A stretch of 64,000 bases of DNA from an uncultured Phaeodactylibacter sp. (GCA_913057245.1 CAJXNH010000017.1:1-64000), one strand, 5' to 3'. Shown: positions 43,729-52,784, numbered from the stretch's first letter. Notes: generated by a model from the sequence alone, not told the origin. Program-made: numbers and translations.

Positions 43729-46700
43729 ATGGCTGAAGAAAATAAGCAAAAGGATAAATTACGGCAGTTTAGCTTGTCTACACTGGCCGTAGACAACGGG
43801 ACGAGCGTTTTCATTCTTACGCTCATGATCCTGATTTTCGGGATTCAGTCCTATCAGGACATGCCCAAAGAGCAGTTCCCGGAAGTTGACTGGCCCACGG
43901 TGTACATCAACACCCCTTACTTCGGTAACTCTGCCGCAGATATTGAGAACCTCGTAACCCGTCCAATCGAGAAGGAACTTCAGTCGATAACGGGCATTAA
44001 GGACATCAAGTCAACGTCTATTCAGGACTATTCCGTGATTACAGCGGAGTTTTCTGCAGATATGGACCTCGATGATGCGGTCCGCAAGGTGAAGGATGCA
44101 GTAGATAAAGCCAAAAGTGAACTGCCCAACGACCTGGATCAGGATCCTACCGTCCTGGACATCAACCTGTCGGAAATCCCAATCGTCACGGTCAATATCT
44201 CTGGTGACTATACGAATGATGAACTTCGGAGTTACGCTGAATACTTGCAGGATGAGATCGAAACCCTAGATGAAATCTCGGAGGTAGAGCTGAAGGGTGC
44301 CCGGGAGCGGGAAGTCAAGGTGGATATCGATCTGCCGAAGATGGAGTCGATGCAAGTCACTTTCCGGGATATTGAAAATGCTATTTCTTCCGAGAACATA
44401 ACCATGTCCGGCGGTGAACTGCTTAATAATGATTTCCGCCGGGCTATCCGGGTAAAGGGAGAATTTGAGGATGTTTCTGAACTGGAGGAGATGATTGTCA
44501 AGAGTGAGAATCAGCGCCCGATCTATCTGCGGGAAATTGCCAAGGTTACCTTTGGCTACAAAGACCCTACAAGTATCGCACGCTCAGATGGCTTCCCGGT
44601 GATTTCTCTGGATGTCATCAAACGGCAGGGGGAGAACCTGCTGGACGCTTCTGACAAGATTAAGGTAATCGTAGACGAGGCGCGTGAGGAACTGCCGGAG
44701 GAACTGAAAATCAGCCTGTTCAATGATCAGTCTGTGAATACCCGCGATCAGGTAAGTAATCTGGAGAACAGTATCATCTCCGGGGTGATTCTGGTAGTGG
44801 TGGTGTTGCTGTTCTTTTTGGGCTTGCGCAATGCCTTGTTCGTAGGGTTGGCCATCCCACTGTCTATGCTTATGGGGATCCTGTTCCTTTCGCTGACGGG
44901 GGTAACAATGAATATTGTCGTGCTTTTCGCACTCATACTGGCGCTGGGGCTTTTGGTGGATAATGCTATCGTGGTGGTGGAGAATATCTACCGGTATATG
45001 CAGGGTGGCTACAATGGCTGGGACGCTGCGAAGTATGGAGCCGGAGAGGTGGCCCTGCCGATCATCGCTTCTACAGCAACTACGCTGGCAGCTTTTCTGC
45101 CACTGGCGTTTTGGCCGGGTATCATGGGGGAATTCCTGAAGTACCTGCCCATCACCCTGATCATTGTACTGACATCCTCCCTCATTGTGGCATTGGTGAT
45201 CAACACCGTATTTACCAGCCGCTTTATGAAAGTAGATGAGCGGGCAGAAGACCCTGCAGTGCGCAAGCGGCGGCAGACCAATATTCTTATTGGTGCGGCG
45301 GTGATGCTGGTGCTGGCAGTGGTTTTCCACTTCACAGGCTTTGAAGCAGGGCGTAACCTTTTGGGCATTGCCCTGATTGTAACCCTGATCAACTGGTTCC
45401 TGCTCCGGCCGGCGGCATTTAAGTTTCAGAATAACTTTTTGCCTGTGTTGGAGAATGCGTACGACAAGTTTATCCGCGGCGCCCTGCGCGTGCCGGGGGT
45501 GATCTTTGGCGGTACCTTTGTGCTGTTGTTTGCAGCCCTTGCACTGTTGGCGGTGAATATGCCGAAGGTGGAATTCTTCCCTTCTGCTGATCCGTTGTAT
45601 GTGAATGTCTTTGTAGATATGCCTCTGGGTACAGATATCAATGCGACCTACGAATCCGTGCAGGAAGTCGAGGCGCGGGTGAGCAAAGCCATTGAGCCCT
45701 ATCAGGGTATCGTTGAGGCTGTGCTGACGCAGATCGGTGAAAACACAGCTGACCCTAATGGGCCACCTGAACCGGGAGCGTCTCCTCAAAAGGCTCGCCT
45801 GACCGTCTCCTTCGTGCCTTCCAAAGACCGGGGCGAGCTGTCCACCTTTGATGCTATGGAGGACATCCGTGAAGCGGTACGGGGCATACCGGGTGTGAAA
45901 ATCACCGTTGATAAAAACGCGGATGGTCCGAACGCCGGTAAGCCGATTAACCTGGAAATTCAGGGAGAGGATATCGATCAGCTGGCGATCCTGTCAGAGG
46001 ATGTGATCAATTACATCAACTCTAAGAATATACCGGGCATTGAAGAACTGCAGGCCGATATCAAAATCGGTAAGCCGGAATTAATTGTGAATGTCGATCG
46101 GGAAGCCGCCCGCCGGTATGGGGTGTCTACTTTTGATATTGCGAATGCCGTGCGTACCGCCGTCTTTGGCAAAGAAGTCTCTAAGTTTAAGGAAGGGGAG
46201 GATGAGTATCCTATCTTTATTCGTTTGGATGAAAAGTATCGCTACGATATTGATGACCTGCTCAATCAGCGGATCACCTTCCGCAGCCCGGCCACAGGGC
46301 AGATTTCTCAGGTGCCAATTTCTGCGGTTGCGGACATCAAGTTCACCTCCACTTACAGCTCGATTAAGCGGAAAAACCTGGACCGGGTGATTACTATTTA
46401 CTCAAATGTACTGGAGGGGTATTATCCCAACGAGATTATTCCTGAGATAGACCGGTGGATGGCCGCCTACGACTTGCCAGAAGGGTTTACCTACGAATTT
46501 ACGGGAGAGCAGCAGCAGCAGGCCGAAGATATGGACTTTCTATACACGGCTTTCGGTATTGCGCTATTCTCCATATTCCTGATTATTGTAGCGCAGTTTA
46601 ACTCTGTTGCTTCGCCCTTTATCATCATCCTGTCGGTGCTTTTCAGTACGATTGGGGTATTTTTGGGTTATGCCTTTGGTGGGCGTGATATTTCCGTGAT

Positions 46701-47169
46701 TTTCACCGGTGTGGGTATTATCTCTCTGGCAGGTGTTGTGGTGAATAATGCCATCGTCCTGATTGATTTTACAAATATCCTGGTAGGCCGTAAGCAAAAA
46801 GAGCTCGGCTACTCGAAAAATCAGTTCCTGGAATCAGCGGATATGAAGGAAGCGATCATAGAGGGCGGCGCGACCCGTCTGCGGCCCGTATTGCTAACGG
46901 CTATTACTACCGTACTCGGTCTTATACCCCTGGCGGTTGGGTTTAACTTCAACTTCTTCACGCTGATCACTGACCTGGATCCGCAGATATTCATCGGCGG
47001 CGACAATACCGCGATTTGGGGGCCTATGGCCTGGACTGTAATCTATGGTTTGGTGTTCGCCACCTTCCTGACTTTGATTGTGGTACCGGTGATGTACTAC
47101 CTGGCATACCGCCTGAAAGTAGGGGTCCTGAAGGTTTTTGGAAAGGAAGCTGCACCTTCGGCAGTATAG
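43729..47169 (+). CDS. RND efflux permease (HAE family)
   Basis: 1146 residues, twelve membrane helices and two large periplasmic loops, inner membrane. The N-terminal domain has 'EQFPEVDWPTVYINTPYFGNSAADIENLVTRPIEKELQ'. The helix-4 motif is 'ALGLLVDNAIVVVENI' (D411-N412 in place of the Asp-Asp pair of AcrB) and helix 10 has 'GVVVNNAIVLIDF' instead of the Lys of AcrB, so the proton relay differs from AcrB as in many environmental RND pumps. A long insert follows helix 6. It is the last gene of the TetR-TolC-MFP-RND operon and is followed by a strong terminator. Substrate cannot be inferred. Confidence 0.94.
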   Translation: MAEENKQKDKLRQFSLSTLAVDNGTSVFILTLMILIFGIQSYQDMPKEQFPEVDWPTVYINTPYFGNSAADIENLVTRPIEKELQSITGIKDIKSTSIQDYSVITAEFSADMDLDDAVRKVKDAVDKAKSELPNDLDQDPTVLDINLSEIPIVTVNISGDYTNDELRSYAEYLQDEIETLDEISEVELKGAREREVKVDIDLPKMESMQVTFRDIENAISSENITMSGGELLNNDFRRAIRVKGEFEDVSELEEMIVKSENQRPIYLREIAKVTFGYKDPTSIARSDGFPVISLDVIKRQGENLLDASDKIKVIVDEAREELPEELKISLFNDQSVNTRDQVSNLENSIISGVILVVVVLLFFLGLRNALFVGLAIPLSMLMGILFLSLTGVTMNIVVLFALILALGLLVDNAIVVVENIYRYMQGGYNGWDAAKYGAGEVALPIIASTATTLAAFLPLAFWPGIMGEFLKYLPITLIIVLTSSLIVALVINTVFTSRFMKVDERAEDPAVRKRRQTNILIGAAVMLVLAVVFHFTGFEAGRNLLGIALIVTLINWFLLRPAAFKFQNNFLPVLENAYDKFIRGALRVPGVIFGGTFVLLFAALALLAVNMPKVEFFPSADPLYVNVFVDMPLGTDINATYESVQEVEARVSKAIEPYQGIVEAVLTQIGENTADPNGPPEPGASPQKARLTVSFVPSKDRGELSTFDAMEDIREAVRGIPGVKITVDKNADGPNAGKPINLEIQGEDIDQLAILSEDVINYINSKNIPGIEELQADIKIGKPELIVNVDREAARRYGVSTFDIANAVRTAVFGKEVSKFKEGEDEYPIFIRLDEKYRYDIDDLLNQRITFRSPATGQISQVPISAVADIKFTSTYSSIKRKNLDRVITIYSNVLEGYYPNEIIPEIDRWMAAYDLPEGFTYEFTGEQQQQAEDMDFLYTAFGIALFSIFLIIVAQFNSVASPFIIILSVLFSTIGVFLGYAFGGRDISVIFTGVGIISLAGVVVNNAIVLIDFTNILVGRKQKELGYSKNQFLESADMKEAIIEGGATRLRPVLLTAITTVLGLIPLAVGFNFNFFTLITDLDPQIFIGGDNTAIWGPMAWTVIYGLVFATFLTLIVVPVMYYLAYRLKVGVLKVFGKEAAPSAV

Positions 47170-47198
47170 ATAGAGCTGAGTAGGGTTGATACAAACGG

Positions 47199-47240
47199 AG
47201 CCCGCTACTGCACTTAATATAGTGTGGTAGCGGGCTTTTT
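47199..47240 (+). terminator. Terminator of the efflux operon
   Basis: AGCCCGCTAC / GTAGCGGGCT (47199-47208, 47227-47236), ten perfect pairs, followed by TTTTT. Confidence 0.88.
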
Positions 47241-47722
47241 GCTAAAAGTATATACGTTATGGTCCCTGCTGGGCGTTTTTAAGATAGGTTATTCGATAAT
47301 GCGAAGGATATTTTGTTTTTAGGCAGAATGAGAAATAGGCTCGCCAAACCATATAAACCCAAACGGAGCAATAAAATTGGTGCTTTTTTCATGAAACAGG
47401 CTTTAATCCTAATGCTGAGGGCTTGGGTTTTTGTTACCAATTACGGATAAAAAGCAACATCTGAAGTGGCTTATGCTCTTTGGAAATTAAGAAATTATGC
47501 GAGGAATCAGGCGCTGAATATTTCATCTAATCAAATGAATGTCATCTTTTCTATGTCACATTTTTCATAAAATTGTTTCCAAGGGGTCTTTGAAAACTTT
47601 CATATTTGTATTGTAATTGTTAGGGAAAGAACCTAGCAAACTTGAAAAGAGAGATTTACGCTTAAGTGCGTTAAAGATATTTGGGTCGGGTGAGTGTTTG
47701 TTCATAGTTTTTGTAATCGTAT

Positions 47723-47747
47723 CCCCCGAGTGTTCGGGGGCTTTTTT
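47723..47747 (+). terminator. Intrinsic terminator of unit 1
   Basis: Seven-base perfect GC-rich stem with GTGT loop, followed by C and six T. Confidence 0.85.
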
Positions 47748-47808
47748 ACCTCACTCACCTGACTCATAAGAACTTAGTGTTGTTCATAGTGTTTGTTTAT
47801 CGTTAGAC

Positions 47809-47839
47809 CCCTGTCATCTTGTGTGACAGGGTTTTTTTT
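47809..47839 (+). terminator. Intrinsic terminator of unit 2
   Basis: Eight-base perfect stem, seven-base loop, eight T. It lies 74 bases before the pdxH ATG. Confidence 0.88.
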
Positions 47840-47913
47840 GTCCCGGCTGTAAAAAGCGATACTGCAAATTCACAACACTTGCCCCAATCTTTTGTTTTTC
47901 CTGTTAAAAATTC

Positions 47914-48567
47914 ATGCCAGCCAACAGCAAAATAGAACAATTGCGTAAAGACTATTCCGCGCATACACTGGAGATGGACGACGTCAGCCCCAATCCGGTG
48001 GAACAGTTTCAGGTATGGTTTGACGAAGCGCTAAATGCTGAGGTGCCGGAACCGAATGCCATGACACTCTCCACAGCGACGACTAATGGAATTCCTTCTG
48101 CCCGTATCGTTCTGCTCAAAGGGATCACAGATGGCAGTTTCTTGTTTTACACGAATTACAATAGCCGTAAAGGCCAGGAGTTACTGGCTAATCCACGTGC
48201 GGCCCTTACTTTCCTGTGGCATGAGCTGCAGCGTCAGGTGCGTATAGAGGGGAGGGTAGAGGTGTTGTCAGCAGAAGCATCCACCCGCTATTTTCAGTCC
48301 CGTCCGAAGGGAAGCCAAATTGGTGCCTGGGCTTCTCCTCAAAGTACGCAGATCGAATCGCGGGAAGCCCTTGAAGAAAAGGTGAAGCAATTGGAAGAAG
48401 ACTACCGCTCAGCGGAAGCCCTGCCCAAACCGGAACACTGGGGCGGCTATCAGGTCGTTCCGCACCGGGTTGAGTTTTGGCAGGGCCGCAGCAGCCGTCT
48501 GCACGACCGCATCGAGTACACGTTGTCAGAGGATGGAAGCTGGTCGGTAGCCCGTCTGGCGCCGTAA
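47914..48567 (+). CDS. pdxH: Pyridoxamine 5'-phosphate oxidase
   Basis: 217 residues, cytoplasmic FMN enzyme producing pyridoxal phosphate (vitamin B6). It contains 'AMTLSTATTNGIPSARIVLLKGI', the FMN-contact 'FLFYTNYNSRKGQELLANPRAALTFLWHELQRQVRIEGRVE', and 'SRPKGSQIGAWASPQS'. The C-terminal dimerisation block contains 'WGGYQVVPHRVEFWQGR' and 'SRLHDRIEYTL'. Length and motif order match the family exactly. Single gene with its own terminator at 48583-48617. Confidence 0.97.
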   Translation: MPANSKIEQLRKDYSAHTLEMDDVSPNPVEQFQVWFDEALNAEVPEPNAMTLSTATTNGIPSARIVLLKGITDGSFLFYTNYNSRKGQELLANPRAALTFLWHELQRQVRIEGRVEVLSAEASTRYFQSRPKGSQIGAWASPQSTQIESREALEEKVKQLEEDYRSAEALPKPEHWGGYQVVPHRVEFWQGRSSRLHDRIEYTLSEDGSWSVARLAP

Positions 48568-48582
48568 CGTCTTCAAAAACTG

Positions 48583-48617
48583 AAAAGCCCCGAAGCATGG
48601 CGCTTCAGGGCTTTTTT
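48583..48617. terminator. Bidirectional terminator between pdxH and bacilliredoxin
   Basis: AAAAGCCC-GAAGC pairs with GCTTC-GGGCTTTT around a five-base loop with one symmetric C/A bulge; T-tracts on both strands. Confidence 0.85.
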
Positions 48618-48643
48618 CGCATCAATAATTCCGATGTAAACTT

Positions 48644-49057
48644 TTAGCAGTAGCGGTCGAATGCCAGCTTTAGGTTTTCTGCAATGATTTCTGCAGAACG
48701 GCCTTCAATGTGGTGGCGCTCCAGGAAGTGGACCAGCTTGCCATCCTTGAACAAGGCAATAGAAGGCGAAGATGGCGGATAAGGCGCCATATATTCCCGT
48801 GCTTTGGCTGTCGCTTCTTTGTCGACACCGGCAAAAACGGTCACCATATGGTCCGGTTTTTTGTCATGCTGTGCCGCTAATTTGGCGCCCGGGCGGGCAT
48901 TGGCGGCTGCACAACCGCATACGGAGTTCACTACAACGAGCGTCGTGCCCTCTTTTTGGTCAAGCACTTCACTAACGGCTTCTGCGGTTTGCAAGCCATT
49001 GAAACCATATTCGGTCAGATCTTTGGCCATCGGCGCTGTAAGTTCTGCAGGATACAT
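48644..49057 (-). CDS. BrxA/BrxB-family bacilliredoxin
   Basis: 137 residues, cytoplasmic thioredoxin-fold protein with the CGC active site in 'LVVVNSVCGCAAANARPGAK', 'HMVTVFAGVDKEATAKAREYM' and 'PPSSPSIALFKDGKLVHFLERHHIEGRS'. In Firmicutes these proteins remove bacillithiol from mixed disulfides; Bacteroidota also make bacillithiol, so the same role is likely. The start at 49057 (MYPAELTAPM) is the family N-terminus; a longer frame from 49126 adds an unlikely Asn/Lys-rich leader. Confidence 0.92.
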   Translation of the reverse strand: MYPAELTAPMAKDLTEYGFNGLQTAEAVSEVLDQKEGTTLVVVNSVCGCAAANARPGAKLAAQHDKKPDHMVTVFAGVDKEATAKAREYMAPYPPSSPSIALFKDGKLVHFLERHHIEGRSAEIIAENLKLAFDRYC

Positions 49058-49259
49058 ATTGCTGTTTTTATTTTTCTGATTTGAGTTAATTAGACTTAAT
49101 ACACTTAAGGGCATTTGTTGGTTCAAAGGTCAAATTAATTCCTGATAAAGCAACTGCTTACCTAAAAACTACGTAGTTCTTTTTTAGAAGCTGATATTTG
49201 GGGTGCATCAATTTCCCTGAAATACTGTTAGGCTTCTGAAAAAACTGACACGGAATAGC

Positions 49260-49655
49260 ATGATCAAAAAATTCACTTTTCTTTTTGCTTTGGTTGCAGC
49301 GGCACTGCAATTCAACAGCGGCTGTACTGCCGACAAGCTGGCAGAGCCAACAGTTGCTGGTACCTGCACAGATACCATACCCGCCTACGATCCGCAGATA
49401 CGGCAGATCATCGAGGAATCCTGTGCTTACTCCGGTTGCCATCTGGACGGTAGCGCACCGGGCGTATATGATTCTTATCAGGGGTTGTTGCCCAATATAG
49501 AGAGCGGCCTTTTCCGAACCCGTGTTCTGCAACTCCGGGATGATCCGAATCAAGGCATGCCACCGGATTATGCACCGCAGGGCCGGCCCAAAGACCTGAC
49601 CCCGGAGCAACTAGACCTCATTGAATGCTGGCTGGATAGCGGCCACCCGGAATGA
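49260..49655 (+). CDS. Small lipoprotein with a CxxxxCH heme-like motif
   Basis: 131 residues. Signal peptide with lipobox (NSGC, Cys ~22). The motif CAYSGCH (Cys-x4-Cys-His, about 57-63) in 'IIEESCAYSGCHLDGS', followed by 'QGMPPDYAPQGRPKDLTPEQLDLIECWLDSGHPE', closely matches the cytochrome-c-like domain at the end of Bacteroidota and planctomycete surface proteins, where heme ligation is through CxxCH or the longer CxxxxCH and a distal Met (MPP). First gene of a three-gene cluster with a barrel and a di-heme cytochrome. Confidence 0.75.
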   Translation: MIKKFTFLFALVAAALQFNSGCTADKLAEPTVAGTCTDTIPAYDPQIRQIIEESCAYSGCHLDGSAPGVYDSYQGLLPNIESGLFRTRVLQLRDDPNQGMPPDYAPQGRPKDLTPEQLDLIECWLDSGHPE

Positions 49656-49685
49656 TTTTAAGAAATACTGCAAACTGAATACCCA

Positions 49686-50573
49686 ATGAAGAATCTTTCA
49701 ATTTTGATAATGCTGATGGTGGCCTGGACGGTTCCTGCTATGGCCCAGGACGCGGTTACCCAAACCTTCAAGGATAGCCGCCTGGTCAACATACAATCCG
49801 TGGAGACGCTGGCTAAACGCCGGCTTGACGTACGCATCGGGCACCGCTTCGGCGATTTGCTGGGCGATAATGGGGGCTGGTCTACTTTTTATGGCTTGGA
49901 GCAGGCTGCTGATGTCATGATCGGTGCCGAGTATGGCGCGACGGATAAACTCACGGTGGGCTTTTTCCGGACTAAAGGGGCGGGGTCGCTGCCCGATGGT
50001 CAGGCCGGGCTTCGGCAGGTGCTCAACGGTACGGTCAAGTACGCTCTGTTGCAACAGGGGACAGATGGCGGGTCTCCTGTGAGCCTTACTTTTTGGGGAG
50101 TGGCGGCGTTATCTACGGCGGAGCGCATTCCTGATAATCCGGACATCATCCGGAACTTTTCCACCTTTGCCCACCGTATGGCCTACCACGGGCAGTTGAT
50201 GATTGCCTCCCGGTTGTCTGACCGTATCGCCCTGCAGCTTACGCCAGGCTATACCCACCGGAATGTTGTCCCTGTTGAGGATGAGAATGGGTTGTTCTCT
50301 TTGGGAGTGGGCACGCGCCTGCAGATCAGCCGGGTCTTTGGGGTGATTGCCGATGTGACCCTGCCGTTTTCGGACTACCGGACCACTGAGAATGGGTTTT
50401 ATCCGGCACTGGGGCTGGGGTTGGAAATTGACTCCGGCGGGCATCTGTTTCAGCTGAACTTTACAAACGCCACGGGGATTATGGAAACGGATTTCATACC
50501 TTACACTACTTCCAACTGGCTGGATGGGGAGTTCCGTTTTGGTTTCACCATATCCCGTTTATTCAACCTTTAA
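49686..50573 (+). CDS. DUF5777-like outer-membrane beta-barrel protein
   Basis: 295 residues. Signal peptide 'LIMLMVAWTVPAMAQ'. The mature part has the DUF5777 pattern: 'DSRLVNIQSVETLAKRRLDVRIGHRFGDL', 'ADVMIGAEYGATDKLTVGFFRTKG', then alternating strands to 'GEFRFGFTISRLFNL' with a C-terminal aromatic-rich strand typical of OM proteins. It is flanked by two exported heme-type proteins 30 and 11 bases away, so the three are an operon; the barrel may connect with electron transfer or copper/nitrite-type redox as DUF5777 genes often do. Confidence 0.8.
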   Translation: MKNLSILIMLMVAWTVPAMAQDAVTQTFKDSRLVNIQSVETLAKRRLDVRIGHRFGDLLGDNGGWSTFYGLEQAADVMIGAEYGATDKLTVGFFRTKGAGSLPDGQAGLRQVLNGTVKYALLQQGTDGGSPVSLTFWGVAALSTAERIPDNPDIIRNFSTFAHRMAYHGQLMIASRLSDRIALQLTPGYTHRNVVPVEDENGLFSLGVGTRLQISRVFGVIADVTLPFSDYRTTENGFYPALGLGLEIDSGGHLFQLNFTNATGIMETDFIPYTTSNWLDGEFRFGFTISRLFNL

Positions 50574-50584
50574 TGAGCTGATCC

Positions 50585-51616
50585 ATGTACAAGTTTTTAT
50601 TCACTACATTCCTTGCAACCGCTTTTTTCTGGACAATACAGCAATCCTCCGGGCCTGGTCAGCTCTTGTCCGGGGAGGCGGTGGCTGATGTATTGTTGCA
50701 GCTCGGGGATGAGCCGGTCAGCCACTATCCGGATACGACGCTCAAAGGGGTATCGGTTGAAGCCGGGCAGGGTATTATGCTAACAGGATTCGCCCCGTCA
50801 CCTGGTGGCGGCAAAACAAACAAGCAGAGCAAGCACTACGTATGCACCGCCTGCCATAATATTGAAAAAGAAGATCCCGACCTCAGCGTATCCGATCCGC
50901 AGGCACGCCTGGAGTATGCCCGGGATAATGACTTGCCTTTTCTGCAGGGCACGGCTCTCTATGGTGCGGTCAACCGGACCAGTTTTTACAACGGCGACTA
51001 CGAGCAAAAGTACGGAAGCCTGGTGGAGCCCGCCCGTGATGACCTTCGCGAGGCGATTCAGCTTTGCGCTACCGAATGCTCTCAGGGACGTGCCCTGGAA
51101 CCGTGGGAGATGGAATCCGTCCTGGCCTATTTGTGGACGATCGGCCTGAAAATGGACGACCTTATCCTTTCTGATAAGGAAAAAGATCAGATCAATCAGG
51201 CGCTAGAGGGTAAAGGAGATGCGGCAGCGGCTATTCAATTAATCAAGTCCAGGTACCTGTCCGGCTCACCGGCTACCTTTGTAGCTCCTCCGGAAGACCG
51301 GAAGGCGGGGTATAAGGTGGACACCACTGATGTGGAAAATGGCCGTTTGGTCTACGAGCTGAGCTGTCTGCACTGTCACGAAAACGAGCGCTATTCCTTC
51401 TTCAGGCTGGATGATTCCAAGCTGACCTTTCAGCACCTGGCAAAGCATTTCCCCCGGTATACCGAATACTCAGTGTATCAGGTGGGACGCTACGGGACCT
51501 CACCGGTTCCCGGGAGCAAACCTTACATGCCCAACTATACGCTGGAGAAGCTTTCCCATCAGCAAATGGAAGACTTGCGGGCCTACATTGAGTACCGTGC
51601 AGGGTATGAGCGGTAG
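50585..51616 (+). CDS. Di-heme c-type cytochrome
   Basis: 343 residues, exported by an N-terminal hydrophobic segment (KFLFTTFLATAFFWTIQ). Two classical heme sites: CTACH in 'KHYVCTACHNIEKEDPDL' and CLHCH in 'VYELSCLHCHENERYSFF'. A further cysteine pair lies in 'LCATECSQGRALEPWEME', a loop that often precedes the sixth heme ligand region, and 'YMPNYTLEKLSHQQMEDLRAYIEY' supplies a likely distal Met and the final cytochrome helix. It acts in the periplasm or at the outer membrane. Third gene of the redox cluster; heme would be delivered via Ccm (ccmB at 15.8 kb). Confidence 0.88.
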   Translation: MYKFLFTTFLATAFFWTIQQSSGPGQLLSGEAVADVLLQLGDEPVSHYPDTTLKGVSVEAGQGIMLTGFAPSPGGGKTNKQSKHYVCTACHNIEKEDPDLSVSDPQARLEYARDNDLPFLQGTALYGAVNRTSFYNGDYEQKYGSLVEPARDDLREAIQLCATECSQGRALEPWEMESVLAYLWTIGLKMDDLILSDKEKDQINQALEGKGDAAAAIQLIKSRYLSGSPATFVAPPEDRKAGYKVDTTDVENGRLVYELSCLHCHENERYSFFRLDDSKLTFQHLAKHFPRYTEYSVYQVGRYGTSPVPGSKPYMPNYTLEKLSHQQMEDLRAYIEYRAGYER

Positions 51617-51687
51617 GTGTTGAAAATGGTATGCGGGAAAACGGACAAAATTCGTACCTTTAGACAGCGCACCAAAGGACGAATGAT

Positions 51688-52767
51688 ATGCGGATAAATG
51701 GCCACGGGCACCTTTTGCCATACCCTGATGAAATACCGGCTTTCATGCGGGAAAAGGAAATCTTCTGGATTGATGAGGACCGCAAATTTATGCGCCAGAA
51801 AAACTGGAAGCGCCCGGTTACCGACCCTAGCTTTTTCCTGAATGAGAAGTTAGAGTGGATGGAGCAAAGCCATATCGACCATGCGGTTATCCTGAGCCTT
51901 TCCCAGCTTTACGGCAACGGGCTGAAATGGGAGCATATGAAGCGGGCTTTGCGCTTTCAAAACGACTTCAATGCCCGGATTCAGCGGGACTATCCCAAGA
52001 AGTTTACCTGCGGTTTTGTGGTGCATGCCGGTTTTACGCAGGGCGCACTGTGGGAAATCGAACGCTGTGTGGAGGAACTGGGCCTGCAGGTCTTATGCCT
52101 GCCCACGCATTATATGGATTCCACCGGCCACTGGAATGTGATCTTCAATGAAGAAACGGAGCCCATTCTTGAACTCGCCAATCATTACAAGCTGGCACTG
52201 GAAATTCACCCTTATGATGGCGAGAAGTTCATCCTGCTGGAGAATACCGCCTGGCGTTTTCACCTGATTTGGATGCTGGCTCAGTGTGCTGATGCCTACC
52301 ATTTCTATACCCTGAATGGGTTGTACGATAAGTATCCGAATATCCGGGTATGTTTTGCCCACGGTGGGCAGCTCAACCATGTGAACCTGGGCCGCCGGGT
52401 GCAGGGCTTCGATGGGCGGCCCGATTTATTTGAAGGGAAAGTACGGCCCCGTAAGGCTTTGGGGCATCCGAATATCTACTTTGATACGCTTGTGCACGAT
52501 GTCCACTCTCTGGAGCTCATGGTCAGAAGGCAGGGTGGTACCGATCAGATTATTCTTGGCCTTGATGACCCCTATCCGCTTGGAGAAATGAAAAACGAGC
52601 ATCAGTCTTCCTATCCCGGAAAACTGTTGGATCTGGCGGTAGAAGAAGAGATCATCACGCTAAAGCAGAAAAATGATATCTGGTCTCATAATGTGGTGCG
52701 CTGGCTGTATGGGGATGACGCCCCAAAATTTTACGAACGGGTTCAGCGCCATTTAGTGGTGGAATAA
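51688..52767 (+). CDS. ACMSD-like amidohydrolase-2 family decarboxylase/hydrolase
   Basis: 359 residues, cytoplasmic TIM barrel. It tracks aminocarboxymuconate-semialdehyde decarboxylase motif by motif: 'INGHGHLLP' (HxH), 'KLEWMEQSHIDHAVILS', 'RFQNDFNARIQRDYPKKF', 'EIERCVEELGLQVLCLPTH', 'LALEIHPYDGE' (His), 'KYPNIRVCFAHGG' (His), 'YFDTLVHDVHSLELMVRRQG' and 'IILGLDDPYPLGEM' (Asp). The metal ligands are intact. ACMSD decarboxylates a kynurenine-pathway intermediate; no other kynurenine gene is in the window, so a related carboxylate may be the substrate. Monocistronic, convergent with typA. Confidence 0.88.
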   Translation: MRINGHGHLLPYPDEIPAFMREKEIFWIDEDRKFMRQKNWKRPVTDPSFFLNEKLEWMEQSHIDHAVILSLSQLYGNGLKWEHMKRALRFQNDFNARIQRDYPKKFTCGFVVHAGFTQGALWEIERCVEELGLQVLCLPTHYMDSTGHWNVIFNEETEPILELANHYKLALEIHPYDGEKFILLENTAWRFHLIWMLAQCADAYHFYTLNGLYDKYPNIRVCFAHGGQLNHVNLGRRVQGFDGRPDLFEGKVRPRKALGHPNIYFDTLVHDVHSLELMVRRQGGTDQIILGLDDPYPLGEMKNEHQSSYPGKLLDLAVEEEIITLKQKNDIWSHNVVRWLYGDDAPKFYERVQRHLVVE

Positions 52768-52784
52768 GCAACGCCCAAAATAAG

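Larger units (their letters stand above)
47685..47839 (+). ncRNA. Candidate tandem small RNA locus
   Basis: Two units share TGTTCATAGT-n-TTTGT-nn-ATCGT (47699 and 47781, 82 bases apart). Unit 1 ends with CCCCCGA/TCGGGGG plus six T (47723-47747); unit 2 with CCCTGTCA/TGACAGGG plus eight T (47809-47839). Unit 1 is also enclosed by GTCGGGTGAGTG (47685-47696) and CACTCACCTGAC (47752-47763), complementary over 12 bases with one mismatch. Conserved single-stranded core plus unrelated hairpins of equal shape suggests RNA-level selection. No promoter is convincing; transcription is unproven. Confidence 0.45.
47170..47913. other. 744-base gene-free region with efflux-operon terminator and tandem hairpin units
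   Basis: No credible ORF on either strand. It contains, in order: the operon terminator (47199-47240), about 400 bases of AT-rich sequence, then two related units starting TGTTCATAGT at 47699 and 47781, each ending in a separate strong terminator, and a 12-base inverted repeat enclosing the first. Best explained as one or two small RNAs preceding pdxH. Confidence 0.6.

Noticed and set aside
44584-45789. 401-codon open frame on the minus strand opposite the RND permease
   Set aside because: Its His/Gln/Arg-rich composition is what the complement of a hydrophobic, GC-rich coding sequence gives; the plus strand encodes a full RND protein with all motifs.
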